From: Nocardia africana NBRC 100379
GTDB lineage: Bacteria > Actinomycetota > Actinomycetes > Mycobacteriales > Mycobacteriaceae
Direction of reading: 5' to 3'
Length of the DNA stretch: 64,000 nucleotides
NCBI RefSeq assembly: GCF_001612635.1
Contig: NZ_BDAV01000022.1
Location: 34,199 to 98,198 of the forward strand
The first letter of the stretch is position 1. Each line of letters starts with the position of its first letter. Positions 1 through 9,378 of this stretch are shown here, piece after piece. The notes under the pieces were generated by a model. The model saw nothing but the letters and a program-made list of their open reading frames with translations. It made no database searches and was not told where the DNA came from. The position numbers were made by a program, and so were the translations under genes.

Positions 1-100
1 TTGCAGCCTCTCTGGATTCGATACGGGAACGAGAAGATCGGTGGGCTGGAGCCTCGACGTCGATCGGCTTCCGAGAGCCGTCGACCGCCGGTCCGTCGTA

Positions 101-118
101 CTAGATAGATTGATCTAG
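101..118. promoter_or_regulatory. TetR-type operator, copy 1 (perfect)
   Basis: The sequence is CTAGATAGATTGATCTAG, with 6-bp inverted arms CTAGAT/ATCTAG around a 6-bp centre. Identical copies occur at 3456 and 19791 and variants at four more promoters. No gene start is visible beside this copy; it may control a gene off the left edge. Confidence 0.75.
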
Positions 119-431
119 TGCGGTCAGAGTAGACGGGTTTCTCCGACCCCGTCAACCCTCGGAAGAACATCCGGGCGGCGGATACCTCCCTGACGACTCC
201 CACCGGACGAGTCGCCGCCAGAACCGGACGCGCGACCGGGAGACAGCTCTGCGAACAGGGGCCGAGTGCGTCATCTGGTCACCTCGCGGACGATTCGACG
301 TATACGAGAAGTCTGTTCCGCGTGGCCCGAGCCCAGTACCCGCCAAGCATCGGGCGGTGGAGGCTTCTTACCCGCCGATTGCCGGGTCGAGGACGACCTG
401 CACACCCACGCCACCAACGGCGCATGAAAAA

Positions 432-462
432 GCCCCGCTCGCCTGCTGGAGGCGAGCGGGGC
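432..462 (-). terminator. terminator of the TetR gene
   Basis: A perfect 12-bp stem (GCCCCGCTCGCC pairing with GGCGAGCGGGGC) encloses a 7-nt loop. On the minus strand it is followed by TTTTT. It lies 38 bp after the TetR stop codon, as expected for a Rho-independent terminator. Confidence 0.85.
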
Positions 463-499
463 GCGGGGTATGGGCGGGACCGGAGGTGTAACCGCCGGA

Positions 500-1138
500 T
501 CAGTCGCGGCCGCCGCGAGCCGGGCGGTCGTAGCGCCCGGCGGCCAGACCCGCCGCCACGGCGTTGGTCGCGGCGCGGCCGGCGGTGTGCAGCGGTGCCG
601 AGGACCGTGTCGTGCGCGCGAGCAGCACCGATCCTTCGATCAGGCAGAAGATTTCGACGGCGACTTCGCGCGCGCGTTCGGCGGTCATACCGGCCGTGGT
701 GAAACGTTCCTGCAACACCTCCAGCCACGACTCGAACGCCTCCGCGGCAGCGGTCCGCATCAGTTCGTCGTTGTTGGCGACCTCCAACGCGATCGTCGCG
801 ATGGGGCAGGCATAGCCGTAATCGGTTTGCTCCAGCATGCCGGCGGCTTGGACGAAGGAATCGGCCGTCGCCTCGACAACGTCGGCGCCGGGCGGGTACA
901 CCGATTCCAGCAGTTCCCGGTACCGGGCGCCGCCGTGAGCCAGAGCGGCGGCGCCGAGTTCCTGCTTACCGCCGGGGAAGAAGTGATAAAGCGACCCGTA
1001 GGGCGCTTCGGCGGCGGCGAGCACAGCCTTGATGCCGGTAGCCCCGAAGCCCTGACGGCTGAACAGCTCCGTCGCAGACTCCACGAGGCGCTCTCGTGTT
1101 TCAGGCCGCTTACCGAGGGTTGACGAGGTGGGTGACAT
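500..1138 (-). CDS. TetR-family regulator, candidate master repressor of the catabolic island
   Basis: This is a 212-aa TetR-type repressor. The N-terminal helix-turn-helix covers about residues 15-60 and ends in the typical GSLYHFFPGGKQEL segment. The C-terminal part resembles the LmrA/YxaF-like ligand-binding fold. A degenerate copy of the 18-bp palindrome lies 18-35 bp upstream of the start codon, which suggests autoregulation. Better copies precede the surrounding catabolic genes. From gene position and operator distribution I infer that it represses the island until a pathway intermediate, possibly an acyl-CoA, binds. The gene ends in its own terminator. The effector is unknown, and the TetR at 12688 is an alternative owner of the site, though it has a different palindrome of its own. 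Confidence 0.88.
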   Translation of the reverse strand: MSPTSSTLGKRPETRERLVESATELFSRQGFGATGIKAVLAAAEAPYGSLYHFFPGGKQELGAAALAHGGARYRELLESVYPPGADVVEATADSFVQAAGMLEQTDYGYACPIATIALEVANNDELMRTAAAEAFESWLEVLQERFTTAGMTAERAREVAVEIFCLIEGSVLLARTTRSSAPLHTAGRAATNAVAAGLAAGRYDRPARGGRD

Positions 1139-1155
1139 GTGTCTAGATTACGCCA

Positions 1156-1173
1156 CTAGATCAATCTGTCGAT
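1156..1173. promoter_or_regulatory. TetR-type operator, copy 2 (degenerate, at the TetR promoter)
   Basis: CTAGATCAATCTGTCGAT matches the reverse complement of the consensus at 15 of 18 positions. It sits just upstream of the TetR start at 1138, so it is a candidate autoregulatory site with weaker affinity. Confidence 0.6.
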
Positions 1174-1334
1174 ATGTGACCTTCGACCTAGTGGGATCCT
1201 CTCCGGCATCAATGTCGGTCAAGCGTCCGATCAACGGCCCGATCCCGCCCCCTCGGCCACGAATCCTCTCACACAAAACCCGGCGGACTCCGGCTTTTTC
1301 GGAGCCATAGCGGGGCTGTTGCCCCCACCGGATT

Positions 1335-1352
1335 CTTGATAGATTGATCTAA
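1335..1352. promoter_or_regulatory. TetR-type operator, copy 3 (overlaps the NIPSNAP start)
   Basis: CTTGATAGATTGATCTAA matches the consensus at 16 of 18 positions. Its last base is the A of the ATG start codon of the NIPSNAP gene, so no ribosome-binding site fits between them. Either the transcript is leaderless or translation begins further downstream. Confidence 0.7.
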
Positions 1353-1690
1353 TGGATGATAATCAACGAGTCTTCGAACTCCGCACATACGATGCTGTAC
1401 CAGGCAAAATCGACGCACTTCTGACGCGGTTCCGTGAGCACGCGGCGGCACTGTTCGAGAAGCACGGAATGACCAACATCGGTTTCTGGGTCGCGAGCGA
1501 CGACGAGGGCAAACCCACCGAAACCCTGGTCTATCTCGTCGCTCACGAAAGCCGGGAGGCCGCCAAGAAGTCGTGGGAGGCCTTCTGGGCGGATCCCGAG
1601 TGGCTCGCCGCCAGGTCCGACGGCGAACAGGTCACGGCCAGTGCGTCATCGATGTTCCTCGACCCCACGGGTTTCTCCGAACTGCGCTGA
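1352..1690 (+). CDS. NIPSNAP-family protein
   Basis: This 112-aa protein has the NIPSNAP ferredoxin-like fold signature. It opens with VFELRTYDAVPGKIDALLTRF and has a central Trp-rich stretch (SWEAFWADPEWLAA). NIPSNAP proteins are small dimeric alpha/beta-barrel proteins, often encoded within degradation operons, with mostly undefined biochemical roles. It is the first gene of an operon with the SDR at 1784 (93-bp gap). The regional operator abuts the start codon. Without a Shine-Dalgarno sequence the start is uncertain, and a leaderless mRNA is plausible. Confidence 0.85.
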   Translation: MDDNQRVFELRTYDAVPGKIDALLTRFREHAAALFEKHGMTNIGFWVASDDEGKPTETLVYLVAHESREAAKKSWEAFWADPEWLAARSDGEQVTASASSMFLDPTGFSELR

Positions 1691-1783
1691 CACGCTGCCG
1701 CCCCCTCGCGGGGCTTCCCCGGCGACGCGCCGGGCCATCTCGACATCTGCCCCGGCCTCGCCGGGCCATTCGGAGGATTTTGC

Positions 1784-2551
1784 ATGAATTCGTTGTTCGA
1801 CCTGACCGGGCATGTTGCCCTGGTGACCGGGGGTAATTCCGGGATCGGGCTCGGTATGGCGCACGGGCTGGCACAGTCCGGTGCCGATGTGTGCATCTGG
1901 GGCACCAATGCCGAGCGTAACGAGGCTGCCGCACAAGAGCTTTCGAAACACGGGACTCGAGTCCGCGCGGTCCGCTGCGACGTGGGTGACGAGGACGCCG
2001 TCGCGGCGAGTTTCACCGAAACGCTGGACTACTTCGGCAGGGTCGACTCCTGCTTCGCCAACGCCGGCACCCACGCTCCCGATATCCGGTTCGTCGATAC
2101 CACGCTCGCGGATTTCCGCTCGGTCACCCGGGTGAACCTCGAGGGTGCGTTCCTCACACTGCGCACGGCGGCCAAGCACATGGTAGAGCGCGGGGGCGGT
2201 GGCGTGCTCGTGGGCACCTCGAGCGTCTCCTCGATCCACGGCACTCCGCGCGGTCAGGCGTACGCGGCGAGCAAGGCCGGACTGTCCGCGATCATCCGGG
2301 GCTGCGCGGTCGAGCTGGCCCGGTACGGAATCAATGCGCACTCACTGATCGTCGGCTGGACCGAGACGCCCTTGATCTCCCGAGAGCTCAACAATCAAGC
2401 GTGGGAGGAGGCTGTCATGAAGCGGATGCCGCATCGGCGCTGGGGCGAGCCGAACGATTTCGCGCGGCTGGCCGTCTATCTGGCCGGCGGTGTCGGCGGA
2501 TTCCAGACCGGCGACGAAATCGTCGTCGACGGCGGATACTCCATTTTCTGA
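1784..2551 (+). CDS. SDR-family oxidoreductase
   Basis: This is a 255-aa classical short-chain dehydrogenase/reductase of normal length. It shows the cofactor glycine motif TGGNSGIG near residue 16, an NAG segment (CFANAGTHAP), catalytic Ser in VGTSSVSS, and the YAASK active-site motif. The C-terminal DEIVVDGGYSIF end is typical of FabG-like members. A good ribosome-binding site (GGAGG) precedes the ATG. It is the second gene of the NIPSNAP operon and presumably oxidises a secondary alcohol or reduces a ketone in the pathway. The substrate cannot be read from sequence. A strong terminator follows. Confidence 0.9.
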   Translation: MNSLFDLTGHVALVTGGNSGIGLGMAHGLAQSGADVCIWGTNAERNEAAAQELSKHGTRVRAVRCDVGDEDAVAASFTETLDYFGRVDSCFANAGTHAPDIRFVDTTLADFRSVTRVNLEGAFLTLRTAAKHMVERGGGGVLVGTSSVSSIHGTPRGQAYAASKAGLSAIIRGCAVELARYGINAHSLIVGWTETPLISRELNNQAWEEAVMKRMPHRRWGEPNDFARLAVYLAGGVGGFQTGDEIVVDGGYSIF

Positions 2552-2559
2552 CACCCCCC

Positions 2560-2606
2560 GCCGGGTGCCGAGGTCCGCGAGCCGGACCTCGGCACCCGGC
2601 TGTTTT
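2560..2606 (+). terminator. terminator after the NIPSNAP-SDR operon
   Basis: A perfect 17-bp stem (2560-2576 pairing with 2584-2600) with a 7-nt loop is followed by TGTTTTGT. It starts 9 bp after the SDR stop and faces the end of the convergent flavin reductase gene. Confidence 0.85.
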
Positions 2607-2802
2607 GTCCATCTCCTGGACTTATCCTGTGCTGCAAGACAATTCATGGCCCTACGTCCGCTCCACGAGCATCGACGACGGGTCGACGGCGACCGACCCG
2701 TCGCCCTTGGTGCCGACGACCGGGCGACCGCGATGGCGGCCCGGCCCGATGACGTTCACGCGGGCGGCAATTCCCGCGTGGACCGATCACATGGTGAACC
2801 GA

Positions 2803-3372
2803 TCAGATGGCTGCGAGGCGGCGGAACCGGCTGCCGTGGAACACGAGCGGCGCCGCTTCGGGATCGGCTCGCAGACCATGGATCTCGAAGAGTGCGACGG
2901 TATGGTCGCCTGCCGGGACCTCGCTGTAGAGCGAACAATCCAGCCACGCCGTAGCGCCGTGCACGAAAACACCTCCCGCGGAAGTGCGGTCCCAGGCGAT
3001 ATCCGCGAAGCGATCGGACTTCTTGCGGGACAGGCTCATACAGATCTCGTCGTGGCCCTCCGCCAGGACGCTGATCCCCAGCCGGGCACAGCCGCGCAGC
3101 CGTGGCCAGGTGGACGAGGATGTCTGGAAGCACACCGAGACCAACGGAGGCGTGACCGAGACCGAGGTGAACGCGCTGGCCGCCATGCCGATCGGCTCGT
3201 TGTCGACCATCGCGCACACCGCGGTGACACCCGACGGAAAGCACCCGAACGCCCGGCGCAGCACAACAGAGTCGGCGGTCATCGCCTCGAAAGCAATCAT
3301 CGTTGCGGTGGACCCTCCGTTCGGACCGGATGCGGAACTCGCCATGACGGAAACGGGAGCTGGTGTTTTCAC
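2803..3372 (-). CDS. flavin reductase (HpaC-like)
   Basis: This 189-aa protein of the flavin reductase-like FMN-binding family carries FGCFPSGVTAVCAM, the PIGMAASAFTSVSVTPPLVSVCF core and the closing GDHTVALFEIHGL segment. Such proteins supply reduced flavin to two-component monooxygenases. I chose the GTG at 3372 because GGGAG lies a suitable distance upstream. ATG codons at 3345, 3300 and 3282 are alternatives that would shorten it to 159-180 aa. It diverges from the esterase at 3628, with a perfect regional operator between them. No partner oxygenase lies in this island; the nearest HsaA-like oxygenase is 40 kb away at 42516. Confidence 0.85.
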   Translation of the reverse strand: MKTPAPVSVMASSASGPNGGSTATMIAFEAMTADSVVLRRAFGCFPSGVTAVCAMVDNEPIGMAASAFTSVSVTPPLVSVCFQTSSSTWPRLRGCARLGISVLAEGHDEICMSLSRKKSDRFADIAWDRTSAGGVFVHGATAWLDCSLYSEVPAGDHTVALFEIHGLRADPEAAPLVFHGSRFRRLAAI

Positions 3373-3455
3373 GGAGTCTCTCCCAACATTTCGGCCGCGA
3401 GAACGACGATGCGCCGCTCCCTCGTCGGTGCCGCGACCCAGAGTGATCCACGGCA

Positions 3456-3473
3456 CTAGATAGATTGATCTAG
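3456..3473. promoter_or_regulatory. TetR-type operator, copy 4 (perfect)
   Basis: A perfect CTAGATAGATTGATCTAG lies in the divergent intergenic region between the flavin reductase (start 3372) and the esterase (start 3628). It could control both directions. Confidence 0.8.
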
Positions 3474-3627
3474 ACATGAGACTAGGGGTACGTCTCCAGC
3501 GCGTCAATAGGCTGACAGACGACGTCGACCGGCCGGTGCGCGGACCGCCAGATGGCGGATGTTCCGCTCGGCAATAACGTCGTTTGGTGGCTACGCCCCC
3601 GCGCGATCGAGGGATTGACTGGTTTCC

Positions 3628-4620
3628 ATGACGCAAACAACCCCGTTCACCAGCACCACCCCGGCCCGGCCGCCGTTCGACGCCGAATTGGTCCCGGTGT
3701 TGCAGGCGTTCCGTTCCCTCGTGCCCTGGCTCACCGACGAGACCCTCGACCGGGTTCGGGAACTGTCGACCACCGGCATCCCCGGCCAGCCCATGCCCGA
3801 CTGGACCGCCGGCGGCAAGGTACGTGTCGATGAACGGACGATCCCCGGTCCCGATCAGGAGCTGCAGCTGACGGTGCTGACACCGGCGACCGGGACCGGC
3901 CCGTGGCCGCTGCTCTACTACATCCACGGCGGCGGCATCGTCGCAGGCAACCGGTACGGCGCGCTCTCCGAAATGCTGGCCTATGTTGCCGACGGCAGCG
4001 CCGTGGTCGCCTCGATCGAGTATCGGCTCGCCCCCGAACATCCCCATCCAGCACCGGTCGAGGACTGCTACGCCGGCCTGTGCTGGGCCGCCGAGAACGC
4101 CGACCTGCTGAACATCGACGCCGACCACATCATCGCCATCGGGTTCAGCGGTGGCGGCAACCTCGCGGCGGGTGTCTCGCTGCTGGCACGTGATCGCGGC
4201 TTCCCGGCGCTCACCCATCAGATCCTCGGCTGCCCCATGCTCGACGACCGCCTGGAGACCCACAGCGCCCAGATGCTCGACAGGGAAGGGATGTGGGATC
4301 GCAACGAGAACCTGTGGGCCTGGACCGCGCTGCTCGGTGACCGCCGCGGTACCGACGACGTCAGCCCGTATGCGGCGCCGGCTCGGGCGGACGATCTGGC
4401 CGGGCTGCCGCGCACCTTCATCGATATCGGGTCGGTCGAAAGCTTCCGCGACGAAGCCCTCGACTACGCCCAGCGCCTGTGCCAGGCCGGGGTCAACGTC
4501 GACCTGCACATGTGGGGTGGCGGCTTCCACGGATTCGACATCGGCATCAGCCAGCCGGCGGTCTCCCAGGCTTCGCTCGCGGCGCGCGACGAATACATCC
4601 GCCGGGCATTGGAACGGTAA
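3628..4620 (+). CDS. alpha/beta hydrolase, HSL-type esterase
   Basis: This 330-aa protein belongs to the hormone-sensitive-lipase family of carboxylesterases. The oxyanion-hole motif HGGG is at residues 100-103 and the nucleophile Ser174 sits in GFSGGG. Downstream are a catalytic Asp region (ESFRDEALDY) and a His in GGGFHGFD. It should hydrolyse a small ester or lactone. It heads an operon with the acyl-CoA synthetase at 4623 (2-bp gap) and an SDR, so the released acid may be activated by the next enzyme. A close paralogue lies at 14548. A perfect operator copy is about 155 bp upstream. Confidence 0.9.
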   Translation: MTQTTPFTSTTPARPPFDAELVPVLQAFRSLVPWLTDETLDRVRELSTTGIPGQPMPDWTAGGKVRVDERTIPGPDQELQLTVLTPATGTGPWPLLYYIHGGGIVAGNRYGALSEMLAYVADGSAVVASIEYRLAPEHPHPAPVEDCYAGLCWAAENADLLNIDADHIIAIGFSGGGNLAAGVSLLARDRGFPALTHQILGCPMLDDRLETHSAQMLDREGMWDRNENLWAWTALLGDRRGTDDVSPYAAPARADDLAGLPRTFIDIGSVESFRDEALDYAQRLCQAGVNVDLHMWGGGFHGFDIGISQPAVSQASLAARDEYIRRALER

Positions 4621-4622
4621 GG

Positions 4623-6566
<1,944 letters not shown>

Positions 6567-6621
6567 TCCAGGTCGAATCCCCTTATACCCCACCGTCATT
6601 CGACGGAGACAGGAGCACATC

Positions 6622-7497
6622 ATGGTATGGCCCTCCGGTGAAGCAGCCTTCGTGACCGGTGCCGCGTCCGGCATCGGGCTCGGGATCGCACGAGCACTCG
6701 TCGCGGCGGGAGCGAAAGTCGCACTCGCCGACATCGACGGCCCGCGACTCACCGACGTCGCCGCGGAACTGACCGCCGCCGGCGGGGTGGTCACCACGAT
6801 CGAACTCGACGTCCCAGACGCCGATCAGTGGACCGCCGCCGCCGATCGTGCCGAGCAAGCGCTCGGCCCGATCTCGATCCTGTGCAACAACGCCGGCGTC
6901 AACGGTGGCGGAGCGATCGACGAGACACCGCTCGAAGCCTGGCGCTGGGTCCAGCGGATCAATATCGAGGCCCAGTTCGTCGGGGTCTCGACCTTCCTCC
7001 CCCGGTTCAAGGAGCGCGGCGGGCGCGCACACATCATGAACACGGCCTCCATGGCGGGTCTGGTGCCGATGGCCAACGTGGGCGCTTACGTCTCGTCGAA
7101 GTTCGCCAGCGTCGGCTTCACCATGGTGTTGCGGAAAGAGCTTCACGGCACCGGCATCGGAGTCTCGCTGCTGTGCCCCGGCACCGTAGCCACCCGGCTG
7201 AATGTGACTGCCGCACAAGCGGAGACGAAGGTACTCGGCCACGCGCCCGATGCCGCCGCCGTAGCACAGTCGGGCGCGATGCTCGCCCAGGGCGCCGATC
7301 CCGACCGCGTCGGCGAGCAGGTCGTCCAAGCGATGCAGGACGGGCAGTTCCTGATCATCACCCATCGCGAATGGGGACCGCTCGTCGACGAGGTACATCG
7401 CGAGGTCGAACAGGCATTCACCGAATTCGACGGCCGTCACGGACCCGATCGGACGGCGCAGATGCTGGTAGCCGGAGGCAACCCGATCACACCGTAG
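6622..7497 (+). CDS. SDR-family oxidoreductase
   Basis: This 291-aa short-chain dehydrogenase has the cofactor motif TGAASGIG near residue 12, the NNAG motif (LCNNAGVNGGG), a catalytic Ser in NTASMAG, and YVSSK. It is slightly longer than the 250-aa norm, with a C-terminal extension around the substrate pocket. AGGAGC precedes the ATG. It is the third gene of the esterase-ligase operon (55-bp gap) and is likely co-regulated by the operator at 3456. It could oxidise a hydroxyacyl or alcohol intermediate. The substrate is unknown. Confidence 0.88.
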   Translation: MVWPSGEAAFVTGAASGIGLGIARALVAAGAKVALADIDGPRLTDVAAELTAAGGVVTTIELDVPDADQWTAAADRAEQALGPISILCNNAGVNGGGAIDETPLEAWRWVQRINIEAQFVGVSTFLPRFKERGGRAHIMNTASMAGLVPMANVGAYVSSKFASVGFTMVLRKELHGTGIGVSLLCPGTVATRLNVTAAQAETKVLGHAPDAAAVAQSGAMLAQGADPDRVGEQVVQAMQDGQFLIITHREWGPLVDEVHREVEQAFTEFDGRHGPDRTAQMLVAGGNPITP

Positions 7498-7544
7498 TTC
7501 GCAGCGCAGCCTGAACCGATCCACCTGGCGGCCGATCCGTCGCT

Positions 7545-7576
7545 CGGGCCGAGGCGGAGACAGCCGCCTCGGCCCG
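7545..7576. terminator. hairpin between converging genes
   Basis: A perfect 13-bp stem (7545-7557 with 7564-7576) and a 6-nt loop lie between the SDR stop at 7497 and the end of the convergent SDR remnant. There is no U-tract, so it is a probable but weak bidirectional terminator. Confidence 0.6.
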
Positions 7577-7582
7577 CGTCGT

Positions 7583-8002
7583 TCACATCATGAATCCGCC
7601 ACCGCAGACAAGGGTTTGGCCGCTGACGTAGTCGGATTCCGGGATGCACAACAGGTACACCGATCCGGCCGCGTCCGGAGTGCCGGCCCGGCCGAGCGGG
7701 ATCCCGCTCTCCATGGCCGACAGCACATCGGGATTGACGCCGACCTCGACCCGGTTGCCGGCGACCTCGATGGTGGCGTCACCGCCCGCGGGAGCCTCGG
7801 TGAGCCGGGTCTTGATCAGCCCGAACGCCACGCTGTTCACGGTGACGTTGTAGCGCCCCCAGACCAGGGTGGCCCCGCTTGGGCATCGACTCCGGCCGCG
7901 ACCCACCCGTCGTTCCGATCGAGGGCCGTGATCGCCGGGGAGAAAACCGGCGCAGTTGCCTCGGCGTTGACAGGGCGGAACGCGCACCTTACCGTCGAAC
8001 AA
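7583..8002 (-). pseudogene. decayed SDR gene, C-terminal part plus start remnant
   Basis: The minus strand encodes a recognisable C-terminal third of a FabG-like SDR: YNVTVNSVAFGLIKT, then GRAGTPDAAGSVYLL and YVSGQTLVCGGGFMM. The open frame begins MFDGKV, a typical SDR start, but the nucleotide-binding TGxxxGxG, the NNAG motif and the YxxxK catalytic pair are missing. The 50 residues between are not SDR-like. This indicates internal deletion and frame damage. A degenerate operator copy directly precedes it. I read it as a non-functional relic. Confidence 0.75.
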
Positions 8003-8020
8003 TTAGATCGTTCTATTTAC
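8003..8020. promoter_or_regulatory. TetR-type operator, copy 5 (degenerate)
   Basis: TTAGATCGTTCTATTTAC matches the reverse-complement consensus at 13 of 18 positions. It lies between the SDR remnant and the acyl-CoA dehydrogenase operon, the place where a divergent operator would be expected. Confidence 0.45.
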
Positions 8021-8141
8021 AGCGATCTATTATGCCCCGGCCGATCACCGCCGCTCCCGGCACCCCGAGCTCGACGATGTCGACCGAGGTCCCGCGCGCG
8101 GCTCGCAGGGGCTACGTGTTGCCGACAACGAAGGAGGCCCG

Positions 8142-8195
8142 ATGCAGTTTTCCGGCAGGCGCGCCGTGATCACTGGAGCCGAAGGTGAGTATTGA
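8142..8195 (+). pseudogene. 17-codon SDR N-terminal remnant, possible leader peptide
   Basis: After a strong AAGGAGG the ATG at 8142 opens a 17-codon frame, MQFSGRRAVITGAEGEY. This looks like the first strand and start of the glycine motif of an SDR. The frame stops at 8195, inside the acyl-CoA dehydrogenase that begins with GTG at 8185. A deletion has apparently fused an SDR start to the downstream gene. The remnant may now act as a translated leader that couples ribosomes into the dehydrogenase. Confidence 0.6.
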
Positions 8196-9378
8196 TGCCG
8201 ACGCCGCGCGGGTCGCGGAGGCCGCGCGCACGGTCGTGGCCGAACACGACCCCCGATCCGTTCCCCTGACCGAGTTCTTCGGGGCGAGTTACGACGCCGG
8301 CCTGGCGTGGGTGCATTTCCCCGAGGGCCAGGGCGGATTGGGCGTATCGCGCGGACTGCAAGCCGTCGCGGACGCGATCTTCCAGGAAGCGGGCGCCCCG
8401 AATCCGTTCAGCCTCAATCCCATCGGCTACGGCATGGCCGCGCCGACGGTGCAGGAGCACGCGCAGACCGACGAGCTGAAGCGCGCCTGGCTGCGCCCGC
8501 TCGCGACGAACGAGAACATCTGGTGCCAGCTGTTCTCCGAGCCGGGCGCCGGGTCGGACCTGGCCGGGCTCGCGACCTCGGCGGTCCGCGACGGTGACGA
8601 CTGGCTGGTGAACGGGCAGAAGGTGTGGACCACCCTGGCCCACCGGGCGAGCTGGGCGTTGCTGCTGGCCCGCACCGATCCCGACCTGCCGAAACACAAG
8701 GGCCTCAGCTATTTCGTGGTCGACATGCGCGCACCCGGCGTCGAGACCCGCCCGTTGCGCCAGATGACCGGCCAGGCGGAGTTCAACGAGGTCTATCTGA
8801 CCCAGGTCCGGATTCCCGACGCCCACCGGCTGGGTGCGGTCGGCGCGGGCTGGCAGGTGGCGATGACCACTCTGATGAACGAACGCAGCTCGATCGGTGC
8901 GAGCGGCACCCGGCGCGGCGACGGGACGATCGCCGACGCCGTAGCACTGTGGGCGCAGCGCCCCGACCGCCACACCCCCGTGCTGCGTGACCGCCTCACT
9001 CAGCTCTGGCTGCGCTCGGAGGTGCAGCGGCTGACCGCCGACCGCTCCCGCGCCACCGCCACCGTCCGTGGCCCCGGCCCGGAGGGTTCGATCGGCAAGC
9101 TCGTCGGCGCCGAATTGAACAAGCAGGTCTACGAGTTCTGCATGGACCTGCTGGGACCGGAGGGGCTGCTCTACGGCGACTACACCATGCGCGACATCGG
9201 TGCCGGAGAGGACGAACTCGGCCCGGTGCAGCAGCGCTTCCTGCGCTCGCGGGCCAACACCATCGAAGGCGGCACCTCCGAGGTGCTGCGAAACATTCTC
9301 GGCGAGCGGATCCTGGGTCTGCCCGGTGACCTGCGCGCCGACTCCGGACGACCCTGGCGTGAGGTGCCCCGTGGCTGA
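8185..9378 (+). CDS. acyl-CoA dehydrogenase (first subunit of a pair)
   Basis: This 397-aa flavoprotein is of the acyl-CoA dehydrogenase superfamily. It has the FAD/substrate motif LFSEPGAGSDLAGL, the VNGQKVWTT segment, the conserved LPxHKGLSYFVVDM region, and the C-terminal RANTIEGGTSEVLRNILGERILGLP end. Length is normal. The GTG at 8185 lacks its own Shine-Dalgarno and overlaps the SDR remnant, so translational coupling is likely. The next gene overlaps its stop. In actinobacteria such adjacent FadE pairs often form alpha2beta2 heterotetramers, as in mycobacterial steroid side-chain degradation. I infer the same here. Confidence 0.9.
   Translation: MSIDADAARVAEAARTVVAEHDPRSVPLTEFFGASYDAGLAWVHFPEGQGGLGVSRGLQAVADAIFQEAGAPNPFSLNPIGYGMAAPTVQEHAQTDELKRAWLRPLATNENIWCQLFSEPGAGSDLAGLATSAVRDGDDWLVNGQKVWTTLAHRASWALLLARTDPDLPKHKGLSYFVVDMRAPGVETRPLRQMTGQAEFNEVYLTQVRIPDAHRLGAVGAGWQVAMTTLMNERSSIGASGTRRGDGTIADAVALWAQRPDRHTPVLRDRLTQLWLRSEVQRLTADRSRATATVRGPGPEGSIGKLVGAELNKQVYEFCMDLLGPEGLLYGDYTMRDIGAGEDELGPVQQRFLRSRANTIEGGTSEVLRNILGERILGLPGDLRADSGRPWREVPRG

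Larger units (their letters stand above)
1..499. other. left-edge region without a supported gene
   Basis: No open frame here has convincing protein character. The stretch holds a perfect copy of the regional 18-bp operator (101-118) and the terminator of the TetR gene (432-462). The operator may serve a gene lying to the left of the window, which cannot be seen. The remaining frames look like GC-rich noise or decayed sequence. Confidence 0.5.

Noticed and set aside
8185..9378. treating the first acyl-CoA dehydrogenase as N-terminally truncated by the SDR deletion
   Set aside because: Its N-terminal helical domain and total length (397 aa) are normal for the family, so the gene appears complete despite the missing RBS.
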